A stretch of 64,000 nucleotides of DNA. It comes from Gellertiella hungarica (GTDB lineage: Bacteria; Pseudomonadota; Alphaproteobacteria; Rhizobiales; Rhizobiaceae). Both the position numbers and the translations under genes were made by a program. Each line of letters opens with the position of its first letter. The first letter of the stretch is position 1. Positions 9,115 to 17,469 of the stretch are shown here, piece after piece. The stretch covers positions 124,001 to 188,000 of the forward strand of contig NZ_JACIEZ010000002.1 in NCBI RefSeq assembly GCF_014197145.1, read 5' to 3'. A model generated the notes under the pieces. The model did not search any database and had not been told where the DNA came from. It saw only the letters and a program-made list of their open reading frames with translations.

Positions 9115-10443
9115 ATGAGCCAGTTCTTCTTCAACCGCCGCTCCCTGCTGAAAACCCTCGCCACCGGTGCGGCCTTGCCGCTCGCCGCCCGTTATGGCGC
9201 TCTTGCCGCCCATGCGGCGGAGAACAGGTTCGCCGGTCGAACCGTGAACCTTCTCATCATCCAGCCGCATGTGGTGACCGGCAACAAGATTGCGGAGGAC
9301 TTCGAGAAGCTCACCGGGGCAAAGGTGAAGGTGACCGCCGTTCCCTATGATCAGGTCAGCGTCAAGGCGACGCTCGACTTCCAGTCCGGCGCCAACGAGT
9401 TCGACGTGATCGATTATTTCTACACCTACAAGGGCCAGCTTGCCGAGGATGGCGTGATCGATGACGTGACCGACCTCATCGAGCGCGACAAGGCGGAGAT
9501 CAAGCCGGAGGACTTCATCAAGTCCATCTACGACCAGTACACGCTGCATGACGGCCGCCGCTACGGCCTGCCCTATGATGGCGACAGCCATGTGCTGTTC
9601 TACAACAAGGAGCTGTTCGACCGGCACGGCCTGAAGCCCGCCACGACCTGGGACGAATATACCGAAAACGCCAGGGTGATCACCGAGGCGGAGAAGAAGA
9701 ACGGCATCTATGGCGCAGCGGTGCTGGGTGCGAAGATCCCGGTCATCATCCTGTCCACCTATGCGAACCGGCTTACCGGTTTCGGTGGCAACTTCCTCAA
9801 GGCCGACGGCAGCTCCGCCCTCGACAGCGAAGAAGCGGTGGCGGCGCTGGAAAGCCTCCTGAAGTCCGCCCCTTACGCCTTGCCCACGCCGCTCGAAACC
9901 CGGTTCGAAGAGGGCCTGCCCGCCTTTCTCGGCGGCAAGGCGGCGCAGATCGACTTCTGGACCGATCTCGGTGGCTATGCGCAGGATCCCAAGGGCTCGC
10001 AGATCGTCGACAAGTGGGGGGTCACCCGCATTCCCGTCGGCGGCAAGAACAGGACGCCGCGCCTTGCCTTCAACGCCGGCTTCGGCTTCGCCATCACCGC
10101 CGGCTCGAAGAACAAGGACATCGGCTGGGAGCTGATCAAGTTCGCCACCAGCCAGGCCTATCACGAGGAGCTGCTGGCGCTGACCGGATCGGGCATCGAT
10201 CCCGACCGCTATTCCGGGCTTGCGTCGGAAAAGTACAAGGCGTTCCAGCCGCTGGTGCAGCCACTGCTCGATGGCGGGGCGCTGGAAAACAGCCTCGCCT
10301 GGCCCACCGCCGCCTATGCGCCCAAGCTCGAAAACGCGCTGACAGACGAACTGGCCCTGGCCCTGGCCGGTACGAAGAGCGCCGAGCAGGCCATTCGCGA
10401 CGCCCATGCCGCCTGGTCCGAGATCATCGATGCCAATGCGTGA
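9115..10443 (+). CDS. CUT1-type ABC transporter substrate-binding protein, twin-arginine leader
   Basis: 442-residue extracellular solute-binding protein family 1 member. The N-terminus has a twin-arginine pattern (NRRSLLKTLATG) and a hydrophobic stretch ending in AAHA/AE, so Tat export is likely. The body (VTAVPYDQVSVKATLDFQSG, FDVIDYFYTYKGQLAEDG, YGLPYDGDSHVLFYNKELFDRHGLKPATTWDEY) is typical of sugar or polyol binders such as MalE/UgpB relatives. It heads a four-gene importer (9115-13309). The sulfur-type operator upstream and the flanking monooxygenases suggest a sulfur-containing ligand, for example a sulfo-sugar or sulfate ester, but the sequence alone does not show this. Confidence 0.88.
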   Translation: MSQFFFNRRSLLKTLATGAALPLAARYGALAAHAAENRFAGRTVNLLIIQPHVVTGNKIAEDFEKLTGAKVKVTAVPYDQVSVKATLDFQSGANEFDVIDYFYTYKGQLAEDGVIDDVTDLIERDKAEIKPEDFIKSIYDQYTLHDGRRYGLPYDGDSHVLFYNKELFDRHGLKPATTWDEYTENARVITEAEKKNGIYGAAVLGAKIPVIILSTYANRLTGFGGNFLKADGSSALDSEEAVAALESLLKSAPYALPTPLETRFEEGLPAFLGGKAAQIDFWTDLGGYAQDPKGSQIVDKWGVTRIPVGGKNRTPRLAFNAGFGFAITAGSKNKDIGWELIKFATSQAYHEELLALTGSGIDPDRYSGLASEKYKAFQPLVQPLLDGGALENSLAWPTAAYAPKLENALTDELALALAGTKSAEQAIRDAHAAWSEIIDANA

Positions 10444-10504
10444 GCGGCATGCCTTTTCCTCTCCCCGGGATGCCGGGGAGGGGTTCATCCTCAAGGAGAC
10501 GACC

Positions 10505-11446
10505 ATGGCCCTCGGTTATGCAGCAGATGCCCTGACCACCCCGGAATTTGACGCCGACGGCTTCCGCAGGCTGGGCCGGTTTCTCCTGCGCCCGCTCTGG
10601 CTGGCGCCGGTGGCCTGCGCGCTCATCGTGACGACCCTCTACCCGTTCGTCTTCCTTGTGGCGCTGTCGCTGTCGAAAAGCTCGCTGGGCAAGCCGTTCC
10701 GCGCCTTTGCCGGGCTGAAGAACTATGCTCTCGCCCTTGGCGACGGGGAGTTCATCGCCTCTCTCCTCAGAACGGTCGCCTATGCCTTGCTGTCCTCGGC
10801 GATACAGGTGGCGGCAGGGCTGGCCCTGGCGCTCTTGCTGTTCACGCTCCTGAAGGGGGGCCGGTTTCTCCTCAGCCTGTTCCTGCTGCCGCTCATGACG
10901 CCACCGGTCATGGTGGGCGTCGCGTGGAAGCTCATCCTCGCCCCCGCCGGCGGGCTGCTGAACGGCACGCTCCTGCGCCTCGGGCTGGTCGATGAGCCCG
11001 TGTCCTTCCTGGGGTCGGCGGCCCTGGCATGGGCCTCCATCGCCCTTGCCGATCTCTGGCAGTGGACACCCTTCGTCGCCATTCTCTGCTTTGCGGCCCT
11101 CTCCTCGCTGCCGGAGGGCGTGGACGATGCGGCACGGCTTGACGGAGCAGGGCCGTTTGAGCGGTTTTGGTACATTACCCTGCCTCTGATTGCCGCTCCC
11201 CTGGCCGCCATCTTCCTGATCAAGCTGATCTTTGCCTTCAAGCTCTTCGATCTCACCTACATCCTCACCTATGGCGGGCCGGGCTTTGCGACCACCACCA
11301 CGGGCTTTTCGATCTTCCGCCTCTCCATGCAGCAGTTCGAGGTGGCGCGCGCAGCGGCCGAGACGCTGATCTTCGCAGCGCTCATCGGCCTGGTGACACT
11401 TCCGGTGGTGCGGCTTCACCGCGCTCTCGAACGGCGGGAGGCATGA
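10505..11446 (+). CDS. CUT1 ABC transporter permease, MalF/UgpA type
   Basis: 313-residue permease with six predicted membrane segments, the first (PVACALIVTTLYPFVFLVALSLS) near residue 33. The EAA loop DDAARLDGAGPFERFWYITLPLIAAPL is near residues 205-230. The ATG at 10505 has AAGGAGAC at 10494-10501 directly ahead. It pairs with the permease at 11450, 3 bases after its stop, to form the channel of the sugar-type importer. Substrate unknown. Confidence 0.9.
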   Translation: MALGYAADALTTPEFDADGFRRLGRFLLRPLWLAPVACALIVTTLYPFVFLVALSLSKSSLGKPFRAFAGLKNYALALGDGEFIASLLRTVAYALLSSAIQVAAGLALALLLFTLLKGGRFLLSLFLLPLMTPPVMVGVAWKLILAPAGGLLNGTLLRLGLVDEPVSFLGSAALAWASIALADLWQWTPFVAILCFAALSSLPEGVDDAARLDGAGPFERFWYITLPLIAAPLAAIFLIKLIFAFKLFDLTYILTYGGPGFATTTTGFSIFRLSMQQFEVARAAAETLIFAALIGLVTLPVVRLHRALERREA

Positions 11447-11449
11447 GCG

Positions 11450-12259
11450 ATGCGACGCAGGTTCGATCACCGTCTGCCCCTGGCCGCCATTGCCCTGGCC
11501 TTCTTTGCCCTGCCGATCCTCTATCTCGCGTCGCTGTCCTTCAAGACGAAGGACGACGTGCTGTCGGGTGCCTTCCTGCCCGGCACGGTGACGCTCGCCA
11601 ACTGGGCTCAGGCCTTCGAGGCCGCGCCGCTTTCGACCTTTACCGTGAACTCGGTCACCGTCGCCCTCCTGTCGGGCTTGCTCACGGTGCTGATCACCGT
11701 TCCCGCAGCCTATGCGGTGCTGCGGCTGCGGTACGGCTGGCAACGGCTCTCCGATGTGACGCTGTCCAGCTTTATGGCGCCGCCGATCGTCGCCATCATA
11801 CCGCTTTTCTATCTCCTCAAGGGCGCGGGCCTGCTGAACACCGTGGCCGGGCTGGTCCTCGTCTATGGCATGGTCAACGTGCCCGTTGCCTACTGGCTGA
11901 TCACGCCCTTCCTGCGCCGGGTTCCGGTGGAGCTCGAGCAGGCTGCCGAGCTCGATGGAGCCGGACCGCTGCGCCGCCTCGTCTCGATCGTTCTTCCGCT
12001 GATTGCGCCCGGCCTCGCCGCCACGGGACTGATCGTGACCATCCTTGCCTACAACGAGTTCCTGTTCGCCTCGGTCTTCACCTTCGGCAACGAAACCCGC
12101 ACCCTCCCGGTCGGCATCTCCCTGTTTCAGGGCGACCGGCTGGTCAATTTCGGCCAGATGGCCGCCGCATCGCTGACCGGCATCGTTCCCGTCTATCTGG
12201 TCGCGCTCTTCCTGCAACGCTTCCTCGTCCAGGGCCTCGCCCATGGCGGCATCAAGTGA
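11450..12259 (+). CDS. CUT1 ABC transporter permease, MalG/UgpE type
   Basis: 269-residue inner membrane permease. The first membrane segment is LAAIALAFFALPILYLASLSF, and the EAA loop EQAAELDGAGPLRRLVSIVLPLIAPGL is near residues 160-190. The C-terminus has the usual GDRLVNFGQMAAASLTGIVPVYLVALFLQRFLVQGL. It starts 3 bases after the other permease gene and is followed at 10 bases by the ATPase gene, so the importer genes are one transcript. Confidence 0.9.
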   Translation: MRRRFDHRLPLAAIALAFFALPILYLASLSFKTKDDVLSGAFLPGTVTLANWAQAFEAAPLSTFTVNSVTVALLSGLLTVLITVPAAYAVLRLRYGWQRLSDVTLSSFMAPPIVAIIPLFYLLKGAGLLNTVAGLVLVYGMVNVPVAYWLITPFLRRVPVELEQAAELDGAGPLRRLVSIVLPLIAPGLAATGLIVTILAYNEFLFASVFTFGNETRTLPVGISLFQGDRLVNFGQMAAASLTGIVPVYLVALFLQRFLVQGLAHGGIK

Positions 12260-12268
12260 GGATCTGAC

Positions 12269-13309
12269 ATGAGTGCCATTTCTCTTTCCGGTCTTGCCAA
12301 ATCCTACCGGGATGTTCCGGTGGTGAAGGGTGTGGACCTCGATATCGCCGAGGGCGAATTCGTCGTGCTCGTAGGTCCCTCGGGTTGCGGCAAGTCCACG
12401 CTCCTGAAGATGATCGCCGGCCTTGAGGAGCTCAGCGCCGGCGACATTCGCATTGCCGGCCGCTCGGTGGTGGATCTGGCGCCGGCCGAGCGCGAGCTCG
12501 CCATGGTGTTCCAGTCATACGCCCTCTACCCGCACATGACCGTGGCCGGAAACATCGGTTTTGCACTGCGGATCGCAGGGCTGCCGCGCGCCGAAATCGA
12601 CCGGCGGGTGCGGGCTGCGGCAGCAACGGTCAAGCTGGAGGGCCTTCTCGATCGCTATCCGCGTGCCCTTTCGGGCGGCCAGCGCCAGCGCGTGGCGATC
12701 GCCCGGGCACTCGCCCGCCAACCCAAGGTGCTGCTGTTCGACGAGCCGCTGTCCAATCTCGATGCGGCGCTTCGGCAGGAAACCAGGGTCGAGATCGCAC
12801 GCCTGCACAAGGCGCTGAAGGCCACGATCCTCTATGTAACCCATGACCAGGTGGAGGCCATGACACTGGCGGACCGTATCGTGCTCATGAACAACGGGCG
12901 GATCGAACAGGCGGGCACGCCGCTCGATCTTTACGAGCGGCCGGCAACGCTGTTTGTCGCGCGCTTCCTCGGAACGCCGGCGATCAACCTTTTCGGGGCG
13001 GCGCGTATGGGCCTGCCGGGGGCCGCGACCGTCGGCATCCGGCCCGAGCATTTGCTGCTGGAAGATGCCACCCATCCGGGCGGCCTCGCGGCACGGGTGG
13101 AATTCGTCGAGGAACTGGGGGACGTGCGCCTGATCCACCTGCTGACGGAAGCCGACGAGAAGATCGTCGCCAAGCAGCCGGCCGGATCTCCCTGGCAGGC
13201 CGGCCAGAGCGTCCGCGTCTCGTGGCGCACGGAGCACCTGCACCGGTTCGATCTTGCCGGCCAGCGTCTCGATGACGCCCCGGAACAACGGCCGGAAAAG
13301 GCTGCCTGA
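12269..13309 (+). CDS. CUT1 ABC transporter ATP-binding protein, MalK/UgpC type
   Basis: 346 residues: ABC ATPase domain with Walker [10 protein letters not shown] (near residue 36), Q-loop VFQSYALYPHMTV, signature LSGGQRQRVAIARAL, Walker B VLLFDEPLSNLD and H-loop YVTHDQVEAMTLAD, then a C-terminal TOBE/OB domain (VGIRPEHLLLEDA onward) as in UgpC/MalK. It closes the importer operon. Its stop lies 3 bases from the stop of the convergent Rrf2 gene, and no hairpin terminator fits between them. Confidence 0.92.
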   Translation: MSAISLSGLAKSYRDVPVVKGVDLDIAEGEFVVLVGPSGCGKSTLLKMIAGLEELSAGDIRIAGRSVVDLAPAERELAMVFQSYALYPHMTVAGNIGFALRIAGLPRAEIDRRVRAAAATVKLEGLLDRYPRALSGGQRQRVAIARALARQPKVLLFDEPLSNLDAALRQETRVEIARLHKALKATILYVTHDQVEAMTLADRIVLMNNGRIEQAGTPLDLYERPATLFVARFLGTPAINLFGAARMGLPGAATVGIRPEHLLLEDATHPGGLAARVEFVEELGDVRLIHLLTEADEKIVAKQPAGSPWQAGQSVRVSWRTEHLHRFDLAGQRLDDAPEQRPEKAA

Positions 13310-13312
13310 GGC

Positions 13313-13765
13313 CTAGCCGAGCACCGAGATGGACGGCGTGGAGCGGAGTGCTTCGGCCCGGGTGAACTGTTCGAGCGACATGTTGTCCAGAATGTCGGAG
13401 ATCGCGTCGCGCACCGTGGTCATCGACAGGCGCACCTGACAGGCCTCGGGGTCATCGCAATCGTCACAGGGCTGGTAGGCCGTCCGGCTGGCGCAGAGGA
13501 TGGGCGCCAGAGGCCCGTCCAGCGCGCGGATGGCTTCCCCGATCCGGATTTCGGAGGCCGGCTTGGCCAGGCTGTAGCCACCGCCGGCGCCCTTCTTCGA
13601 TTTCAGGATGCCGTTGTTGCGAAGCTCCAGAAGGATCGCGTCGAGGAACTTCTTGGGAATGTTGTTGCGCGCCGCAATGTCGGACACCACGCTGGACTCC
13701 CCGACGGGCAGCTGCGCCAGATGAACCAGGGCCTTCAGCCCGTATTTTCCCTTTTTCGTCAGCAT
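13313..13765 (-). CDS. Rrf2-family transcriptional regulator with a four-cysteine cluster
   Basis: 150 residues. The N-terminal winged helix (KGKYGLKALVHLAQLP, then SDIAARNNIPKKFLDAILLELRNNGILKSKKGAGGGYSL) is the Rrf2 signature shared with CymR, IscR, NsrR and RirA. Cysteines near the middle follow CX8CX2CX5C (LCASRTAYQPCDDCDDPEAC), more than the three of IscR and spaced differently; they may bind an Fe-S cluster or metal. It sits convergently between the CUT1 importer and the flavin reductase. It is the only regulator inside the part of the island that holds the four TCTAY-N7-ATAGA repeats, so it is the first candidate to bind them, for sulfur or cysteine status control. Confidence 0.9.
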   Translation of the reverse strand: MLTKKGKYGLKALVHLAQLPVGESSVVSDIAARNNIPKKFLDAILLELRNNGILKSKKGAGGGYSLAKPASEIRIGEAIRALDGPLAPILCASRTAYQPCDDCDDPEACQVRLSMTTVRDAISDILDNMSLEQFTRAEALRSTPSISVLG

Positions 13766-14039
13766 GCCATCTCCTCAGCCGCGCTTCGCACCGATCCTAA
13801 TCGGCAAAGCATATGAATTCTATGTTTTTCCTGTGTCATCGCACGTGGTCCAGACGTTTCTGCGACCCCGGGCTCCCCGCACGACGCCATCGGCAGGGGG
13901 ACGATTTTTTCCCGAGCTGCCCCCGGAACGCAAAATCATAACTCTACAAAATATATAGAAATTATAATCTGCCATCGCAAGGGCGGTCACCAGAGACCGA
14001 TCGCCGCGCATGTTGAGAGAGCAGAAAGGGTTCGACACC
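13766..14039. promoter_or_regulatory. divergent control region, operator copy 4 at 13943-13959
   Basis: This 274-bp stretch separates the Rrf2 gene (leftward) from the flavin reductase gene (rightward). It contains TCTAC-N7-ATAGA at 13943-13959 (spacer AAAATAT; one arm base differs from the other copies) in an AT-rich block 13930-13972. The element is about 89 bp (centre) from the flavin reductase ATG and about 186 bp from the Rrf2 start, so it could serve the reductase and also allow autoregulation. Confidence 0.6.
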
Positions 14040-14606
14040 ATGTTTCCCATCGTTTCCGCATTCGGAGCCGGCATTTTCCCCGTCGGCCTCGATGTCCCCG
14101 CGCCTCCCTCCGTGGAGCCGGCGGCCCTCAAGGCGGCCCTGCGCCATCTGGTGGGCAGCGTGTCCGTGGTCACGTCAGGCGAGGGTGCGGAGAGGACCGG
14201 GGCGACGGTCACCTCGGCCTACGGCCTCTCGGTCGATCCGGCAGCGATGATCGTGGCGATCAACCGGGATTCCTCCAGTTACCAGACCATACGCCGGTTC
14301 GGCCACTTCTGCGTCAACGTGCTGGCGGAAGGCCAGGAGGATGTGGCAAACCGCTTCGCCGGGTTTGGCGGCATAAAGGGCGCGGAGCGATATCAGGGCC
14401 GTTCCTGGACGGTGCGGGCGTCAGGCGCGCCTGTCCTCGAGGACGCCCTTCTGTCCATCGACTGCGTGCTGGAGGATGAAATCCGCAAGTTCAGCCATGC
14501 GATCTTCGTGGGGCGCGTGGTGTCGGTGGACGTGCGCGAAGGCCGCGCCCTTCTTTACGGCAATGGCGCCTATGGGGCGCTCGAAAGGCCGGCTGCCGCC
14601 GAATAG
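14040..14606 (+). CDS. flavin reductase (RutF/HpaC-like, flavin-dependent oxidoreductase fold)
   Basis: 188 residues of the split-barrel flavin reductase family: LRHLVGSVSVVTSGEG, GATVTSAYGLSVDPAAMIVAINRDSSSYQTIRR and GHFCVNVLAEGQEDVANRFAG are typical. It would reduce free FMN or FAD with NAD(P)H and supply FMNH2 to the separate monooxygenases of the island (SsuD-like, DmoA-like, SfnB-like, RutA-like). The ATG at 14040 is chosen because AGAAAGGG lies 9 bases upstream; an ATG at 14010 would overlap that site. An operator copy is found in its leader. The next gene starts 45 bp downstream. Confidence 0.88.
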   Translation: MFPIVSAFGAGIFPVGLDVPAPPSVEPAALKAALRHLVGSVSVVTSGEGAERTGATVTSAYGLSVDPAAMIVAINRDSSSYQTIRRFGHFCVNVLAEGQEDVANRFAGFGGIKGAERYQGRSWTVRASGAPVLEDALLSIDCVLEDEIRKFSHAIFVGRVVSVDVREGRALLYGNGAYGALERPAAAE

Positions 14607-14651
14607 ACACCGGCCGCCGGCAATCCGTTCTCCCTCAGGCAGGAGATGGCC

Positions 14652-16115
14652 ATGACCATCAGCGAAAGAAACGGGACGGTGGTCCTCACGGTTGCGATCG
14701 TCGGGGGCGGGCTGACCGGGGCCGCCGTGGCGCTCCATCTCCGCAACAGCTGGAAGCGCCCTCAGGACGCCCTCGAGATCCTGGTCTACGAGCCGCGTGC
14801 CGAGATCGGTCGCGGTCTTGCCTATGACACCACCGACGGCGCCCACAGGGTAAACGTGCCCGTCGGCAAGATGAGCCTCGATCCGCAGGACGAAGGCGCC
14901 TTCGAACGCTGGTTTTTTGCCGAGGGCGAAGATCGGGCAGACCCGGGGGCGCTGGCGGAAGATGGCCGCACCTATCCGCGCCGGGAGGCCTTTGGCCGCT
15001 ACGTGCACGCCAGGCTGCTTCCCCATCTTCGTGCCGGCCGCATCCGCCACGTGCAGCAGCGGGTGGAACGCGTGGGCTTCGAAAGCGGCCACTATGTTCT
15101 CGGAACCGTCGACGGCGGCGAACAGAGGGCGGATGTCCTGGTGGTTGCCACCAGTCATCCTCCGCCCAGCCCCCCGGCGCGCCTGTCCGTGCTGGGCGGC
15201 GACGGACGCTTCATCGCGGATCCAACCCGCCCCGACGCCCTTGACGGCATCGGCCCCGAAGACCGGGTGCTCGTCGTCGGCTCCGGGCTGACCGCGGCCG
15301 ATGTGATCGCGTCGCTGGATGCAGCCGGCCACAGGGGCGCCATCACCGTCTTTTCCCGCCGCGGGCTCCGGTCGCGGGGGCATGCGCTGGAAACACAGGC
15401 GCCGCGAGGCGATTTCGTCAGCCGGCCTGCGACAACGGCGGCGGCGCTCGTTCGCCGGGTACGTACCGAGGTGAGGGCCGCTGCAGCCGAGGGGATCGGC
15501 TGGCAGGCGGTGTTCGATGCCCTGAGGGCTCAGGGCGGGCAGATATGGCGCGCGCTCCCGCTCGCCGAACGCCAGCGGTTCGTCCGGCATCTCAGGCCCT
15601 TCTGGGATGTCCATCGCTTTCGTATCGCGCCGCAGGTCAGGGCCGTTGCAGACAGGCTGACGGAAGAGGGGCGGCTGCGCTTTCTGGCCGCCTCGCTGGC
15701 CCATGTCGATTACGCGGGCCCGCAATCCCCCATATCGGTCGGTCTCAGGCTGAGAAACGGAGGCGCGATCGACGAGGCGGATTACGACGCCATCGTCGTC
15801 ACCACGGGGCCGGCGCATCGCAGTGTCCTTGCCGGGCAACCCTACTTGCAGAGCCTCAACGGTCTTGGCCTGCTGCGCCTCGACGACACGGGCCTTGGGC
15901 TCGCCTGCAGCGACAATTCCCGTGCGCTGGATCTGTGGGGTGCTCCGGTGCCCGGTCTCTACATTGCCGGACCGCTGGCGCGCGGCACGTTCGGCGAACT
16001 CATGGGGCTGCCCCAGGTGAACGAGCACGCCGTCCTCGTCGCCGGCGAAATCCGCCGCGAGCTGGAAAAGCGGCTGAGCTGGCTTGCAGTGCAGAAACCT
16101 GCACTTTCGCGGTAA
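14652..16115 (+). CDS. FAD/NAD(P)-binding oxidoreductase (YdhS-like)
   Basis: 487 residues. An N-terminal dinucleotide fold VAIVGGGLTGAAVALHLR (about residue 14) binds FAD, and a second glycine motif VLVVGSGLTAADVIASL (about residue 213) suits NAD(P). Other segments (GRGLAYDTTDGAHRVNVPVGKMS, VVTTGPAH, PGLYIAGPLARGTFGELMGLPQV) match the uncharacterised FAD-NAD(P)-binding YdhS group. The start at 14652 leaves AGGAG (14641-14645) at a normal distance; the ATG at 14646 would touch it. It follows the flavin reductase in the same operon, so an electron transfer or amine/sulfur oxidation role in organosulfur use is inferred; the reaction is unknown. Confidence 0.8.
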   Translation: MTISERNGTVVLTVAIVGGGLTGAAVALHLRNSWKRPQDALEILVYEPRAEIGRGLAYDTTDGAHRVNVPVGKMSLDPQDEGAFERWFFAEGEDRADPGALAEDGRTYPRREAFGRYVHARLLPHLRAGRIRHVQQRVERVGFESGHYVLGTVDGGEQRADVLVVATSHPPPSPPARLSVLGGDGRFIADPTRPDALDGIGPEDRVLVVGSGLTAADVIASLDAAGHRGAITVFSRRGLRSRGHALETQAPRGDFVSRPATTAAALVRRVRTEVRAAAAEGIGWQAVFDALRAQGGQIWRALPLAERQRFVRHLRPFWDVHRFRIAPQVRAVADRLTEEGRLRFLAASLAHVDYAGPQSPISVGLRLRNGGAIDEADYDAIVVTTGPAHRSVLAGQPYLQSLNGLGLLRLDDTGLGLACSDNSRALDLWGAPVPGLYIAGPLARGTFGELMGLPQVNEHAVLVAGEIRRELEKRLSWLAVQKPALSR

Positions 16116-16376
16116 GCCACGGACGGAATTTGCGGCCGGTACACGGGAGACCGGTTTCGCTGTCCGGCGAGGGCCGCGGCGTCACTGGCTGTCCTGATCC
16201 TTCCCCGCCGCGACCAGGCAAAAACGCAGGCTGCAAGCCGCAGCGCCGGTGCAATTGATTGCTTTAAGCTTGAAATTCCTCTTGTCGGCCTCCCTTCTCG
16301 CGTGTTGAATGGGCCGCCGGCGCGCTGCGACGGCGGATGACCGCAGGCGGAGGCGGTCTTTTGGCGGAGGAAGAGC
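16116..16376. other. 261-bp gap before the RutA-like monooxygenase gene
   Basis: No gene is supported here. The segment 16255-16290 is less GC-rich (GCTTTAAGCTTGAAATT) and may hold the promoter of the next gene. No TCTAY-N7-ATAGA repeat was seen, so the downstream monooxygenase may be outside that regulon. A ribosome site GGAGGAAGAG is at 16365-16374. Confidence 0.5.
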
Positions 16377-17465
16377 ATGCTGAAACCCCATCCCTTGCGC
16401 AACGGACGCAAGCTGAAGCTCGGCGTCTTCTCGGCGAATGCCGATGGCGGTCTGGCGATCACCGACGTGCCGGAGCGCTGGCGGGCCGGGTGGGACGACA
16501 ACCTGACCGCCGCGCAGATCGCGGATCGCGCCGGGCTGGAGTTCTTTCTTCCGATTGCCCGCTGGCGCGGCTTTGGCGGCAAGAACCGCGTGCGCGAATG
16601 GTCCTTCGAAACCTTCACCTGGGCAGCAGGGCTCGCCGCGGCGACCGAGCAGATCGGCCTGTTCATGACGGTGCATGTTCCGCTTGTCCACCCGCTCTAT
16701 GCGGCCAAGGCGCTGGCGACCGTCGATCACATCTCGCGCGGTCGCGCCGGCCTCAACATCGTCTGCGGCTGGAACCCGAAGGAGTTCGGCATGTTCGGCG
16801 TGCCGCTGGTCGAGAAGGGCTACGACCAGGCGTCCGAATGGATCGAGATCATCGAGAAGGTCTATGGCAGCGACGAGCCGATCGACCACGAAGGCACCTA
16901 TTATCATCTCAAGCAGGCGGTCAGCCGCCCCGCAAGCCTGCAGACGCCGCGGCCGGTGACCATGAATGCCGCCTTCGGCGGTCCAGGTCGCGATTTCGCG
17001 GCGCGCTCCTGCGATTATCTCTTCACCACCTTCACGGACATCAACGATGCGGGTAACGCCATCGACGATATCGGCAGGCGCGCAGCCGCGGTCGGGCGGG
17101 AGGTCGGCGTCTATACGGTCTGCCACGTCGTCTGCCGCGAAACGCAGAAGGAGGCGGATGAGTATTATCGGCGCTATGCGCTGGAGCTTGCCGATCATGC
17201 CGCCGTCGACGATCACATGGCCGGCAAGAAGGAGTTCTCCGGCTCGCATGATCCGGCTGCCTACGAGCGCTATCGCCAGCGCTTTGCAGGCGGCGCCGGC
17301 ACCTATCCGCTGATCGGAACGCCGGAGAAGATCGCTTCGGAAATGGCGGCGATCTCCGCCAGGGGCTATCAGGGGATTGCCCTGTCCTTCGTGAACTACA
17401 CGCAGGAACTGCCCTTCTTCTGCGATCGCGTGCTGCCGCTGCTGGCCCAGGCGGGCCTGCGCTGA
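16377..17465 (+). CDS. RutA/SfnG-like luciferase-family FMNH2-dependent monooxygenase
   Basis: 362-residue LLM protein. ARWRGFGGKNRVREWSFE, WAAGLAAATEQIGLF and KALATVDHISRGRAGLNIVCGWNP run close to RutA (pyrimidine oxygenase) and are also recognisable in dimethylsulfone monooxygenase SfnG. These use FMNH2 and oxygen. GGAGGAAGAG just ahead of the ATG is a strong ribosome site. No other rut gene (rutB-G) is nearby, so uracil use is unlikely; its place at the end of the sulfur island suggests an organosulfur or sulfonamide substrate. It converges with the ArsR gene with 4 bases between stops. Confidence 0.85.
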   Translation: MLKPHPLRNGRKLKLGVFSANADGGLAITDVPERWRAGWDDNLTAAQIADRAGLEFFLPIARWRGFGGKNRVREWSFETFTWAAGLAAATEQIGLFMTVHVPLVHPLYAAKALATVDHISRGRAGLNIVCGWNPKEFGMFGVPLVEKGYDQASEWIEIIEKVYGSDEPIDHEGTYYHLKQAVSRPASLQTPRPVTMNAAFGGPGRDFAARSCDYLFTTFTDINDAGNAIDDIGRRAAAVGREVGVYTVCHVVCRETQKEADEYYRRYALELADHAAVDDHMAGKKEFSGSHDPAAYERYRQRFAGGAGTYPLIGTPEKIASEMAAISARGYQGIALSFVNYTQELPFFCDRVLPLLAQAGLR

Positions 17466-17469
17466 GGCC

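Noticed and set aside
16377-17465. Pyrimidine-degrading RutA in a rut operon
   Set aside because: Motifs are RutA-like, but no rutB-G gene is next to it; the flavin reductase at 14040 is two genes away and belongs with the sulfur genes.
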